Origin: Muribaculaceae bacterium
Lineage (GTDB): Bacteria > Bacteroidota > Bacteroidia > Bacteroidales > Muribaculaceae
Direction of reading: 5' to 3'
DNA: 58,148 bases
Assembly: GCA_017436845.1 (NCBI GenBank)
Contig: JAFSCJ010000002.1
Coordinates: 1-58,148 of the forward strand
Under the pieces are notes generated by a model, which searched no databases, was not told the origin of the DNA, and saw only the letters and a list, made by a program, of their open reading frames with translations. Shown here piece after piece: positions 1 to 7,777 of this stretch (position 1 is its first letter; the number at the start of each line of letters is the position of its first letter). A program made the position numbers and the translations under genes.

Positions 1-267
1 AGCTATAAACCATATCTAACTGATTAACAGCAAAAAAAGAACTGCCCCCACTAATGTAGGGGGGCTGTCACAAAGTGACTGAGGGGTATAGTCAACAACT
101 CCCGTACCCTCTCCCGGCTTTGCCGGACTCTCCCTACCCCAGGGAGAGAGCTATAAACCATATCTAACTGATTAACAGCAAAAAAAGAACTGCCCCCACT
201 AATGTAGGGGGGCTGTCACAAAGTGACTGAGGGGTATAGTCAACAACTCCCGTACCCTCTCCCGGCT
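1..267. repeat. Tandem hairpin-rich intergenic repeat, 148-bp period
   Basis: Bases 1-119 recur without a difference at 149-267, so the period is 148 bp; the second copy stops matching after 267. Each unit holds several perfect hairpins: CCCCC/GGGGG arms around 44-65, GTCAC-AAA-GTGAC at 67-79, CCGGC-TTT-GCCGG at 114-126, and CTCTCCCT/AGGGAGAG at 128-148. The first base of the window is already inside a unit, so the array may continue to the left. No open reading frame of interest lies here. It resembles the REP/MITE-like intergenic repeats seen in many Bacteroidetes genomes, but I cannot name the family. Confidence 0.85.
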
Positions 268-437
268 CTGACTATCGTACCACCTCGGCACTTCGTGCCA
301 CAATGTTACGGTGAGTCTCGCAATCGGGCACCGGCAAGCCTACAAGCCCTGCTCGCTCACTCGTGAGCTCTGCGAGGTTCTCCTATTCCAGGAGGAGAAC
401 TGGTCACTACATCTAATTGATTCTTGAATTCCGCTGA
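268..437. other. Hairpin-bearing intergenic spacer, no gene
   Basis: This stretch between the tandem repeat and the FKBP promoter has no credible coding region. It continues the hairpin style of the repeat: GGCAC-TTC-GTGCC at 287-299, and an AGTTCTCCT-type arm facing AGGAGGAGAACT around 378-402. It looks relatively GC-rich compared with the neighbouring genes. It could be the decayed end of the same repeat element. Confidence 0.6.
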
Positions 438-440
438 TTG

Positions 441-473
441 TTGTGGGATTGTCAATATTTTTGCCTACATTTG
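441..473 (+). promoter_or_regulatory. Predicted Bacteroidetes-type promoter for the FKBP gene
   Basis: TACATTTG at 466-473 matches the TAnnTTTG -7 element. A TTG at 441-443 lies 22 bp upstream, slightly longer than the usual 19-21 bp. The start codon of the FKBP gene is 20 bp downstream of the -7 element. Confidence 0.5.
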
Positions 474-492
474 CTTAAATTGATTTTATGCT

Positions 493-891
493 ATGGCAGG
501 TAAACAGGAATATAAGAAGCAGAATGAGGAGTTTTTGGCTGAAGTGGCTAAACGCAATGGGGTAAAACCTCTCTCTCAAGGTATATTGTATGAGGTGTTG
601 AACGAGGGAGATGGCGCTATGCCGAAGCTTCACAACATCGTGTGTGTCTATTATAAAGGCTCGCTCATCAATGGTCGCACATTTGACGACAACACTGTGC
701 AAGGCTATCCCGACGCTTTCCGTTTGGGCGAGTTGATAAAAGGTTGGCAAATAGCACTCACCCAAATGCATGTTGGCGACAAATGGCGCATCTACATCCC
801 ATCGGAACTCGGCTACGGCTCTCGTGGCACCGATGGTATTCCCAAAAACTCAACCCTCATCTTCGAAATCGAACTCGTATCTGTTGCCTAA
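493..891 (+). CDS. FKBP-type peptidyl-prolyl cis-trans isomerase
   Basis: A 132-residue protein that should catalyse cis-trans isomerisation of prolyl peptide bonds during protein folding. The FKBP core fills residues 45-131. Visible active-site residues match FKBP12: Tyr54 in YYKG, Phe64-Asp65 in RTFDD, the IKGW segment at 82-85, and Tyr101 in YIP followed by LGYG. The N-terminal 40 residues are charged and lack a signal peptide or lipobox, so the protein is probably cytoplasmic, unlike the many lipoprotein FKBPs of this phylum. The LOG-family gene follows after 12 bp and is probably co-transcribed. Confidence 0.92.
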   Translation: MAGKQEYKKQNEEFLAEVAKRNGVKPLSQGILYEVLNEGDGAMPKLHNIVCVYYKGSLINGRTFDDNTVQGYPDAFRLGELIKGWQIALTQMHVGDKWRIYIPSELGYGSRGTDGIPKNSTLIFEIELVSVA

Positions 892-903
892 CATCTCCTT
901 CCT

Positions 904-2022
904 ATGCACAACCACATTGAAATAGATACCGAAGCTAAAGCTATTGAGCTATTGTCTCGTGGAGGGGCAATAAAACGATATGCTTTTCAATGCATCAATT
1001 TTCGCACTCTTGAGTTTGACCTTTCCAAGGTATCGTTTCAAGAATGTATATTCATCGGCTGTCGGCTAACTCCCGAGATGAGATTTACGCTTGACGACAG
1101 CAACACTGCGCTCACGTCAATGCATGTGCCATATAATGTTTTTCGCACATCGCTTTACACGGCAGCCTCGCTATATGACGGATATGACTACAGCCAGCCC
1201 AAGACACAGGCTAATTGCTACGATACTCTAATATATAAACACTATCTCAACACCGGCATACGCGCTCATGATATTTCTGAGACGCTTGCACGCACTCTGC
1301 ATGACCATTCAATGAGCGATGCTCTACATGATTTCCTACGCAACTACAAAGAAGAGGATATCGTGGCTATAATGGGCGGACATGCCTTGTTGCGCACCGA
1401 CAAGGTGTTCCGACAGATTGTTGACATCGCTAAAGCTCTCACCGAGCGAGGCAAACTGATGGCGAGCGGTGGAGGTCCCGGAGCAATGGAAGCAACACAT
1501 CTTGGCGCATGGATGGCAGGTCGCTCTCAACAAGAGGTAGATGAAGCAATGGCGATGCTATCCCCACATCCATCATTTAAAGATGAAGGGTGGTTGAGTT
1601 CGGCTTTTGCTGTAATGGAGATGTTTCCACAAAACAAATTCCACAGCATTGGCATCCCAACATGGCTATACGGACATGAGCCGGCTACGCCTTTTGCCAC
1701 TCAAATTGCAAAATATTTTGAAAATTCATTGCGTGAAGACGGGTTACTCACAATTGCCAAAGGTGGTGTTATTTACACTCCCGGAAGTGCCGGCACGATG
1801 CAAGAAATTTTTCAAGATGCAGTACAAAACCACTATCTGACATTTGGCTATGCAAGCCCCATGGTATTTCTCGGTACTGAATATTGGACAACAGAACTCC
1901 CGGCTTATCGGCTACTTGATGAAATGACTCACAGCGGCAAATACCGCAATCTGATTCTTTCAATCTCCGACAACCCATCAGAGGTCATAACCGCCATCAC
2001 ATCATTCTCCCCAAATAAATAA
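904..2022 (+). CDS. LOG-family nucleotide-binding protein with pentapeptide-like N-terminus
   Basis: A 372-residue protein with the two signatures of the LOG/PpnN-type Rossmann fold (the family often mis-named lysine decarboxylase): GGGPGAMEA near residues 187-195 and PGSAGTMQE near 292-300. Known members cleave the ribose-base bond of nucleotide 5'-monophosphates or bind nucleotides; the substrate here is unknown. It departs from the common PGGxGTxxE motif by a Ser in the second glycine position. Residues 28-55 have a five-residue periodicity of Phe/Cys/Leu (FQC, FRT, FDL, FQE, FIG) that looks like a few pentapeptide-repeat coils, before about 80 residues of linker. No signal peptide. Probably in one transcript with the FKBP gene. 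Confidence 0.8.
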   Translation: MHNHIEIDTEAKAIELLSRGGAIKRYAFQCINFRTLEFDLSKVSFQECIFIGCRLTPEMRFTLDDSNTALTSMHVPYNVFRTSLYTAASLYDGYDYSQPKTQANCYDTLIYKHYLNTGIRAHDISETLARTLHDHSMSDALHDFLRNYKEEDIVAIMGGHALLRTDKVFRQIVDIAKALTERGKLMASGGGPGAMEATHLGAWMAGRSQQEVDEAMAMLSPHPSFKDEGWLSSAFAVMEMFPQNKFHSIGIPTWLYGHEPATPFATQIAKYFENSLREDGLLTIAKGGVIYTPGSAGTMQEIFQDAVQNHYLTFGYASPMVFLGTEYWTTELPAYRLLDEMTHSGKYRNLILSISDNPSEVITAITSFSPNK

Positions 2023-2049
2023 CTTATTTCACATAGTAGGAGGTTATAT

Positions 2050-2084
2050 ACAAAAATCCCCGTTCTTCAACAGAACAGGGATTT
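2050..2084 (-). terminator. Rho-independent terminator after tRNA-Gly
   Basis: The stem AAATCCC plus GTTCT (2054-2066) pairs with AGAAC plus GGGATTT (2072-2084), with a five-base loop and one bulge. On the minus strand the stem is followed by a T-rich run, so it serves the tRNA-Gly transcript. It may also stop read-through from the LOG gene on the plus strand, although no T run follows on that side. Confidence 0.75.
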
Positions 2085-2118
2085 GACACTGTGTTTTATG
2101 TCGATTGATTTTTGCAAG

Positions 2119-2191
2119 AGCGGTAAACGAGGCTCGAACTCGCGACCCTCAGCTTGGGAAGCTGATGCTCTACCAACTGAGCTATTACCGC
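2119..2191 (-). tRNA. tRNA-Gly, anticodon CCC
   Basis: The minus strand folds as a full cloverleaf. The acceptor stem pairs GCGGTAA with TTACCGC. The D arm is GCTC/GAGC. The anticodon arm is TCAGC with loop TTCCCAA and GCTGA, giving anticodon CCC. The T loop is TTCGAGC. Discriminator base T; CCA is not encoded. Seventy-three bases including the discriminator. Confidence 0.95.
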
Positions 2192-2201
2192 ATCAACGGC
2201 A

Positions 2202-2236
2202 CAAAGGTAATAAATTTTTCCTTAATGCCATCAAAA
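2202..2236 (-). promoter_or_regulatory. Promoter of tRNA-Gly
   Basis: On the minus strand TACCTTTG occupies 2209-2202, about ten bases before the mature 5' end. A TTTTG sits at 2236-2232, 22 bp further upstream. The same -7 octamer is used by the tRNA-Val promoter at 49961-49968. Confidence 0.65.
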
Positions 2237-2240
2237 ATTC

Positions 2241-2678
2241 CTAATGTTGGTGATTTTGTTCATCGTGAGCATGAGCATCGCCATGCTTGTGAGTGTCACA
2301 TTCAAAATTGCCAATCTTGATTTTTTTGATTGTCTCATGGCTATGAGAACCATGTTTGTGACTGTCAATAAATACTGTTACAGTATCACCTTCAATCCAT
2401 GCAGCAATCTGATCTTGATTAGATTTTGAATAATCAAAGGTTACCGCCTCGCCACCATGTAATTTCTTGATTGTTATTTTGCCCGATTCAGCGTCTCCAG
2501 CTTGAGCAATGCCTGCAACTTTAACACAATGATTGTGAGCATGGCCTTCATGGTCATGTCCATGAGAGCCACAAGCTTCAGTGTGGACATGTTCACCCTC
2601 AGCAGTCTCTGTCGCTGACTTTGAGCCACATGCAGTCAATGCAAGTCCTATAACTGCTATTGTAAATATCTTTTTCAT
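2241..2678 (-). CDS. Histidine-rich putative metal-binding lipoprotein
   Basis: A predicted 145-residue lipoprotein. I place the start at 2678 because it puts the MKKIFTIAVIGLAL signal directly at the N-terminus, with a lipobox ending LTAC; a longer in-frame start at 2723 would place 15 charged residues before it. Two histidine clusters, about residues 27-50 and at the C-terminus, contain repeated HxH, HGHDH and HKH patterns plus cysteines. They suggest binding of zinc, nickel or copper at the envelope. The middle 70 residues look like a small beta domain (ITIKKLHGGEAVTFDY). No named family recognised. The perfect hairpin at 2697-2722 lies just upstream, so expression may depend on read-through or on a start site after the hairpin. 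Confidence 0.75.
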   Translation of the reverse strand: MKKIFTIAVIGLALTACGSKSATETAEGEHVHTEACGSHGHDHEGHAHNHCVKVAGIAQAGDAESGKITIKKLHGGEAVTFDYSKSNQDQIAAWIEGDTVTVFIDSHKHGSHSHETIKKIKIGNFECDTHKHGDAHAHDEQNHQH

Positions 2679-2696
2679 TTTTATTTTTGAAAAAAA

Positions 2697-2722
2697 TGAG
2701 GCGGACACACTCATCCGCCTCA
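2697..2722 (-). terminator. Strong hairpin terminator between two lipoprotein genes
   Basis: TGAGGCGGA (2697-2705) pairs perfectly with TCCGCCTCA (2714-2722) across an 8-base loop. On the minus strand it is followed by seven T. It lies 18 bases after the stop codon of the TPR lipoprotein gene and 18 bases before the ATG of the His-rich lipoprotein gene, so it could act as a terminator, an attenuator or an mRNA 3'-end stabiliser. Confidence 0.8.
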
Positions 2723-2740
2723 AGACTTAATATTGTATTA

Positions 2741-4432
2741 TTATAGACTTACAACTGAAGCGATGTTGAATTTTGAGAATTCAAGGTCGTTAAGAGCGCG
2801 TTCTGCAAATGATTTGTCAAGTTTTGCAGCTTGACGAATGTTGCTGTAAACCATTTGTTCATTATTTGTGCGTGCTCCAAGAACAGCCATCAAATAATAA
2901 GTTGTAGCATCAGGATTATTGATTGCTGAAAGTGTTGATTTTGCTTTGCTGTAATCTTTATTCAAAATTTGAGCAAGGGCAGCATTGTTAGTTTTGCTAT
3001 CGCCAAATGATTTAGTTGCAGCGTTAACATCACCTTGCATCATATAATATGTACCCATAGCATCGCTAAGTTCTTCAAGGCCTGCAGCAACTCCGAATTT
3101 TTGACCTGCTTCTTTATAATCTTTGTTTTCCAAAGCCACAAGACCAAGGTTCATTTGAGCTTCAGCGCTTTCGCCATTCAAGCGAGCAGCTTGTTCGAAA
3201 TTAGCTTTAGCAGCATCATAATCTTCATCAATGAATTGACAAACACCAACATTGTTAAATGTACGATAGTCATTTGGATAAAGCTCTGCTGCCTTGTTAT
3301 AGATATTGAGTTTTTGGTCATTATCTTCTGTCAAAGTAGCAAAATAAAGAATTTCATCAACAGAAAGCACTTTTGGATTTAGTTCAAATAATTGAGCAAT
3401 TTCTTCATCGCTCTTACCAATAACATTGATTGACGCTGTGATGCGAGAATAACGTAATTGAGGGAGAATTTCGTCAGCAAGTTGGTCAAATACTGATGAA
3501 AGGTTACGGATTTCGCGTTCACGTTGTTCTGGATCTTTATACATTGAAAGAACGCTCAAAATCAACTCTTTATCTTGGATATCACTTTGAGAAACAAGGC
3601 GTTGGAAACCTTCCCAGTCTTCAGCTGTAAATTGAGCTGTCAATTCACCAAACTCAGTGATTTTATCTTTTTTGAATTTGTCTTTAAGATATTTTGAAGT
3701 GTTAGCTTCACGTTTTCCGGCAAGCTTTTCATTAAAGTCAAGTTCACCATCAGGAGATGCGTATGAAGAAATATTTACTTCAGCAACTTCAAGATCTTCA
3801 TCTTCATTGGCTGCAGCTATTTTTGCGTGAAGAGCCGCCATTTCATCAGAAGCGAGCTCTCCTTTGCGAATGTCTGCCTGATTAACCAAGAATTTGATTT
3901 CAGCCGCATATTTTTCATTAATAATGCGTTGGAATTTATCGGGAGCGATAGCAGGAGCAACTGTTCCGGCATCAGCAAGAGTAGCTGTAGCAACAACGCC
4001 ATCAGCAACTTTCACGCGAGGCAACACATATTGTTTTTTACCTTGAGTAACCTCAAATGCAAGAGACAGTTCACTCTTAGCCATTTCGGGAACATATTGA
4101 TACATAACAGGCATTGTTACTGTTCCGCCATATTCATAGTTAATCACTTGATTATTTCCACGCACTTTTTCGCCTTGGAAAGTGTAAGTTTGACCGGCTG
4201 TTTCTGTTCCGTTATACACTAAGTAAGGTGTTACTTTCACCTCTGCATTCTTTTCAAAGAATTTAGCAGGAACTTTACCTGTAATAGTTGCAGGAACTTT
4301 ATCTCCCGTTACTTCAAGCGGATTAGGATTTACCGAGAAATAATCGGCAGCAAATGGGTTGAGTTTCTTTCCACAAGATGAAAGAACCAATGCTCCGCCC
4401 AATACAAGGGCAAACGTCAATTTTTTGTTCAT
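2741..4432 (-). CDS. TPR lipoprotein with OmpA-like segment
   Basis: A 563-residue lipoprotein: signal MNKKLTFALVLGGALVL, lipobox LSSC with the lipid Cys at residue 20. Residues 30-165 look like beta-rich domains (KVPATITGKVP, GGTVTMPVMYQYV). Around 220-250 the pattern ISSYASPDGE...NEKLAGKREANTSKYL resembles the peptidoglycan-binding loop of OmpA-type C-terminal domains, but the canonical NxxLSxxRA spacing is loose. From about 385 to 520 there are TPR-like helices (YPNDYRTFNNVGV, SAEAQMNLGLVAL). Codons are biased as in highly expressed genes. Such proteins are common in Bacteroidales outer membranes; the precise function is unknown. Monocistronic: own promoter upstream and a strong terminator downstream. 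Confidence 0.8.
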   Translation of the reverse strand: MNKKLTFALVLGGALVLSSCGKKLNPFAADYFSVNPNPLEVTGDKVPATITGKVPAKFFEKNAEVKVTPYLVYNGTETAGQTYTFQGEKVRGNNQVINYEYGGTVTMPVMYQYVPEMAKSELSLAFEVTQGKKQYVLPRVKVADGVVATATLADAGTVAPAIAPDKFQRIINEKYAAEIKFLVNQADIRKGELASDEMAALHAKIAAANEDEDLEVAEVNISSYASPDGELDFNEKLAGKREANTSKYLKDKFKKDKITEFGELTAQFTAEDWEGFQRLVSQSDIQDKELILSVLSMYKDPEQREREIRNLSSVFDQLADEILPQLRYSRITASINVIGKSDEEIAQLFELNPKVLSVDEILYFATLTEDNDQKLNIYNKAAELYPNDYRTFNNVGVCQFIDEDYDAAKANFEQAARLNGESAEAQMNLGLVALENKDYKEAGQKFGVAAGLEELSDAMGTYYMMQGDVNAATKSFGDSKTNNAALAQILNKDYSKAKSTLSAINNPDATTYYLMAVLGARTNNEQMVYSNIRQAAKLDKSFAERALNDLEFSKFNIASVVSL

Positions 4433-4476
4433 AACTGGTTTATTATTGATTTTATTTAATATTTATTTTAATTGTA

Positions 4477-4484
4477 CAAATATA
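4477..4484 (-). promoter_or_regulatory. -7 element for the TPR lipoprotein
   Basis: TATATTTG on the minus strand at 4484-4477, about 45 bp before the start codon at 4432. I could not find a convincing TTG at the usual -33 distance. Confidence 0.5.
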
Positions 4485-4591
4485 GCAATTTTTTACGGCT
4501 TATATAATATAAATGTGTATAACATCACCCATATTTGAGCGTTTTTTACATTTTAATAAATCTAATTAGCAATTAAACGAGGAATTATAAC

Positions 4592-4599
4592 TACATTTG
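4592..4599 (+). promoter_or_regulatory. -7 element for speA
   Basis: TACATTTG matches TAnnTTTG and ends 55 bp before the speA start codon. No clear TTG at -33. The 222-bp spacer 4433-4654 holds this and the divergent element at 4477-4484, and nothing else that I can recognise. Confidence 0.45.
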
Positions 4600-4654
4600 C
4601 TGATGTTTTTGTAACTTAGATTAAGTTTAACTTCTAAATTTCAAGATTAAGCCG

Positions 4655-6553
4655 ATGAGAAAATGGCGCATTGATGATAGTGCTGAACTGTATAACATCA
4701 ACGGATGGGGATTAAAATATTTCTCCATTAATGACAAAGGACATGTGGCAGTAACTCCACGCGAAGGTTATGCTTCTGTTGATCTTAAAGAAATAATGGA
4801 TGAACTTCAAGTAAGAGACATTACCACTCCTGTACTCTTGCGTTTCCCTGATATTCTCGACAACCGCATTGAAAAGATATCTCGTTGCTTTAAACTCGCA
4901 GCCGAAGAGTACAATTATCAAGCAAAGAACTTTATTATTTACCCAATCAAGGTAAATCAAATGCGACAAGTTGTAGAGGAAATTGTTACTCATGGCAAGA
5001 AATTCAACATTGGACTTGAAGCTGGTTCAAAACCAGAGCTTCACGCTGTTCTTGCAACAAACATTGCCGAAAACGCACTGATTATCTGCAACGGATACAA
5101 AGACGAGAATTATGTTGAACTTGCCCTATTGGCACAAAAGATGGGACGCCGCATATTTCTTGTTGTTGAAAAGTTAAACGAATTAAGATTGATTATCGAG
5201 GTAGCAAAACGCCTTAAAATCACTCCCAATGTCGGCATTCGCATCAAGATTTCAAGTTCGGGTTCTGGTAAATGGGAAGAATCAGGTGGCGACCAATCAA
5301 AATTTGGGCTAAACTCAAGCGAATTACTTGAAGCACTTGACATGCTTGACAAAAACAAAATGAAAGAGTGTCTCCGTCTAATCCATTTCCACATAGGCAG
5401 TCAAATAACAAAAATACGCCGAATCAAAAATGCGTTGCGTGAAGCCACTCAATTCTATGTTCAACTCGCAAAGATGGGCTACAACATTGATTTCGTTGAC
5501 ATCGGAGGGGGGCTTGGCGTGGACTATGATGGCACTCGCAGTTCAGCAAGCGAAAGCAGCATGAACTATTCAATCCAAGAATATGCCAACGACTCAGTAT
5601 CGGCACTTGTTGATGCATGCGTCAAGAACGACTTAAAGCAACCCAATATAATTACTGAGAGTGGTCGTTCACTCACTGCCCACCACTCAATCCTCGTTTT
5701 TGATGTATTGGAACGCACCACACTCCCTCTATGGAGCGAAAAAGAGGAACTCGAATCAGATGCTCACGAGCTCTCTCGCGAACTATACAACATTTGGGAT
5801 CGATTAGACCAAGCGCGAATATTTGAAAGCTGGCACGACGCTTTGCAAATCAAAGAGGAAGCCCTTGACCTATTCAGTCTTGGATTGCTTGATCTTCGCA
5901 CTCGTGCTGAAATCGAGAAACTATTCTGGTCAATCGCTCGCGAAGTGGGTGAAATAGCGATGTCAATGAAACACGCTCCGGAAGAATTGCGCAAAATCGC
6001 AAAGATGATTCCCGACAAATATTTCTGTAACTTCTCTCTATTCCAATCCTTACCCGACTCATGGGCTATAGACCAAGTATTCCCTATTATGCCCATCTCT
6101 CGACTTGACGAAAAGCCGGGGCACACAGCAACATTACAAGATATTACTTGCGACTCCGACGGCAAAATTGCCAATTTTATATCATCTCACAGTACCGCAA
6201 ACTCCCTACCTGTACATGCATTGAAACCCGGAGAGCCTTATTATTTAGGTGTGTTCCTTGTGGGAGCATATCAAGAAATTCTTGGAGACATGCACAACTT
6301 GTTTGGCGACACCAACGCTGTACACATTGATGTTTACAAAGACCGCTATGAAATTGATCAAATAATAGAGGGCGAAACCGTTTCCGATGTATTGGAATAT
6401 GTTCAATTCAACCCCAAGAAACTCGTTCGCAACGTAGAAGCATGGGTAACTTCATCAATGAAAGCCGGAAAAATTTCTCCAGATGAAGGACGTGAATTCC
6501 TCAGCAACTATCGTTCCGGATTATATGGTTACACCTATCTTGAACGAGATTAA
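4655..6553 (+). CDS. speA: Biosynthetic arginine decarboxylase
   Basis: A 632-residue PLP enzyme that decarboxylates arginine to agmatine, the first step of the arginine route to polyamines. Length and motifs fit the SpeA family: YPIKVNQ with the PLP-binding Lys99, GLEAGSKPEL, the phosphate-binding DIGGGLGVDYDGT, and the C-terminal CDSDGKI and GAYQEILGDMHNLFGDT segments that complete the active site at the dimer interface. No signal peptide. truA starts 18 bp after the stop codon, so the two are probably co-transcribed. Agmatine-processing genes are not in this window. Confidence 0.97.
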   Translation: MRKWRIDDSAELYNINGWGLKYFSINDKGHVAVTPREGYASVDLKEIMDELQVRDITTPVLLRFPDILDNRIEKISRCFKLAAEEYNYQAKNFIIYPIKVNQMRQVVEEIVTHGKKFNIGLEAGSKPELHAVLATNIAENALIICNGYKDENYVELALLAQKMGRRIFLVVEKLNELRLIIEVAKRLKITPNVGIRIKISSSGSGKWEESGGDQSKFGLNSSELLEALDMLDKNKMKECLRLIHFHIGSQITKIRRIKNALREATQFYVQLAKMGYNIDFVDIGGGLGVDYDGTRSSASESSMNYSIQEYANDSVSALVDACVKNDLKQPNIITESGRSLTAHHSILVFDVLERTTLPLWSEKEELESDAHELSRELYNIWDRLDQARIFESWHDALQIKEEALDLFSLGLLDLRTRAEIEKLFWSIAREVGEIAMSMKHAPEELRKIAKMIPDKYFCNFSLFQSLPDSWAIDQVFPIMPISRLDEKPGHTATLQDITCDSDGKIANFISSHSTANSLPVHALKPGEPYYLGVFLVGAYQEILGDMHNLFGDTNAVHIDVYKDRYEIDQIIEGETVSDVLEYVQFNPKKLVRNVEAWVTSSMKAGKISPDEGREFLSNYRSGLYGYTYLERD

Positions 6554-6571
6554 GTCATATCGCTATTATAC

Positions 6572-7312
6572 ATGGCAAGATATTTCATGAAACTTGCCTA
6601 TCGTGGAGCTAATTTCCACGGATGGCAATCTCAACCAAATGCTGTGAGCGTACAATCAACAATCGAGGATGCGCTCACAACCATTGTGCGTACTCCTATT
6701 AAAATTACCGGTGCCGGTCGCACCGATACCGGAGTAAATGCACGCATGATGATAGCCCACTTCGATGTTGAACAACCACTACCATCACCCGATGGGCTTG
6801 TGAAAGCGTTGAACTCCCTTGTGGGTAAAGATATTACCATATATTCTATAGATCAAGTACATGATGATGCCCATGCGCGATTTGATGCCACATCTCGCAC
6901 ATATCATTATTATATCCACACTGAAAAATCACCATTCCTATATCCTCTTTCTTGGCAAGCTCCTGTTAATCTCAACTTTGAGCGAATGAATAAAGCCGCA
7001 GAAATATTATTGAAGATTGATGATTTCACCTCATTTGCAAAACTACATACTGATGTAAAAACCAACATTTGTAATGTTACATATGCAAAATGGGAACAAA
7101 TCAACGAAAATCAATGGATGTTTGTAATTACCGCCGACCGCTTTTTGCGAAACATGGTGAGAGCTGTCGTAGGGACACTTGTTGATGTGGGTAGAGGTAA
7201 AATTACACTCCAACAATTCATGGACATCATCTCGGCAAAAGATCGTTGTGCTGCCGGGACATCAATGCCGGCTCATGCATTATTCCTTTGGGAGGTAACT
7301 TACCCCTATTAA
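6572..7312 (+). CDS. truA: tRNA pseudouridine(38-40) synthase
   Basis: A 246-residue enzyme that converts uridines 38-40 in the tRNA anticodon arm to pseudouridine. The catalytic Asp52 is in GAGRTDTGVNA. Other family segments seen are YRGANFHGWQSQPN at the N-terminus, FDATSRTYHYYI in the middle and FLRNMVRAVVGTLVDVGRGK near the C-terminus. Normal family length. Second gene after speA. No terminator is evident in the 203 bp that follow, which hold only a possible acpP promoter. Confidence 0.96.
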   Translation: MARYFMKLAYRGANFHGWQSQPNAVSVQSTIEDALTTIVRTPIKITGAGRTDTGVNARMMIAHFDVEQPLPSPDGLVKALNSLVGKDITIYSIDQVHDDAHARFDATSRTYHYYIHTEKSPFLYPLSWQAPVNLNFERMNKAAEILLKIDDFTSFAKLHTDVKTNICNVTYAKWEQINENQWMFVITADRFLRNMVRAVVGTLVDVGRGKITLQQFMDIISAKDRCAAGTSMPAHALFLWEVTYPY

Positions 7313-7470
7313 CCAACTAAAATATGTAACAGATTTGTAACTTCACAAAATAATCGTTAAAACTTGCAATCGCAACATCTCTTGCAGAAAAATAGACTAA
7401 AAAATCAGTCATTTTAACCCAATAAACAAACTTTATGACTTTAAAGTTTTAGTAATTGAATTAAAATTAC

Positions 7471-7478
7471 TTACTTTG
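7471..7478 (+). promoter_or_regulatory. Possible -7 element for acpP-fabF
   Basis: TTACTTTG matches seven of eight positions of TAnnTTTG, 37 bp before the acpP start. A T-rich TTTT lies about 20 bp upstream instead of TTG. The call is weak, but the position is right for a gene expected to be strongly expressed. Confidence 0.3.
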
Positions 7479-7515
7479 CACTGCAAAATAATTATTAATC
7501 TAAAAATATAAAATT

Positions 7516-7749
7516 ATGTCAGAAATTGCATCTCGAGTTAAAGCTATTATCGTAGACAAACTTGGAATTGATGAAAATGAAGTAACTGAAACAGCAGAAT
7601 TCACAAAAGATCTTGGTGCAGATAGCCTTGACACTGTAGAACTTATCATGGAATTCGAAAAAGAATTCGGTATCACTATTCCAGATGACAAAGCAGAAGG
7701 CATCCAAACTGTTGGAGACGCTATCTCTTACATCGAAGCAAACAAATAA
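7516..7749 (+). CDS. acpP: Acyl carrier protein
   Basis: A 77-residue acidic protein that carries fatty-acyl intermediates on a 4'-phosphopantetheine arm. The attachment site is Ser37 in [12 protein letters not shown], the canonical DSL motif. The four-helix pattern and the [12 protein letters not shown] segment are typical. It is directly followed by fabF after 28 bp, the common acpP-fabF arrangement, and both end at the strong terminator at 9068-9099. Confidence 0.97.
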   Translation: MSEIASRVKAIIVDKLGIDENEVTETAEFTKDLGADSLDTVELIMEFEKEFGITIPDDKAEGIQTVGDAISYIEANK

Positions 7750-7777
7750 TAATCCCCTTTTCATCTAAGATTTCATA

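Noticed and set aside
1..267. CRISPR-like array from the direct repeat
   Set aside because: The repeat unit is 119 bp or more with 29 bp between copies, too long for a CRISPR repeat, and there are no cas genes in the window.
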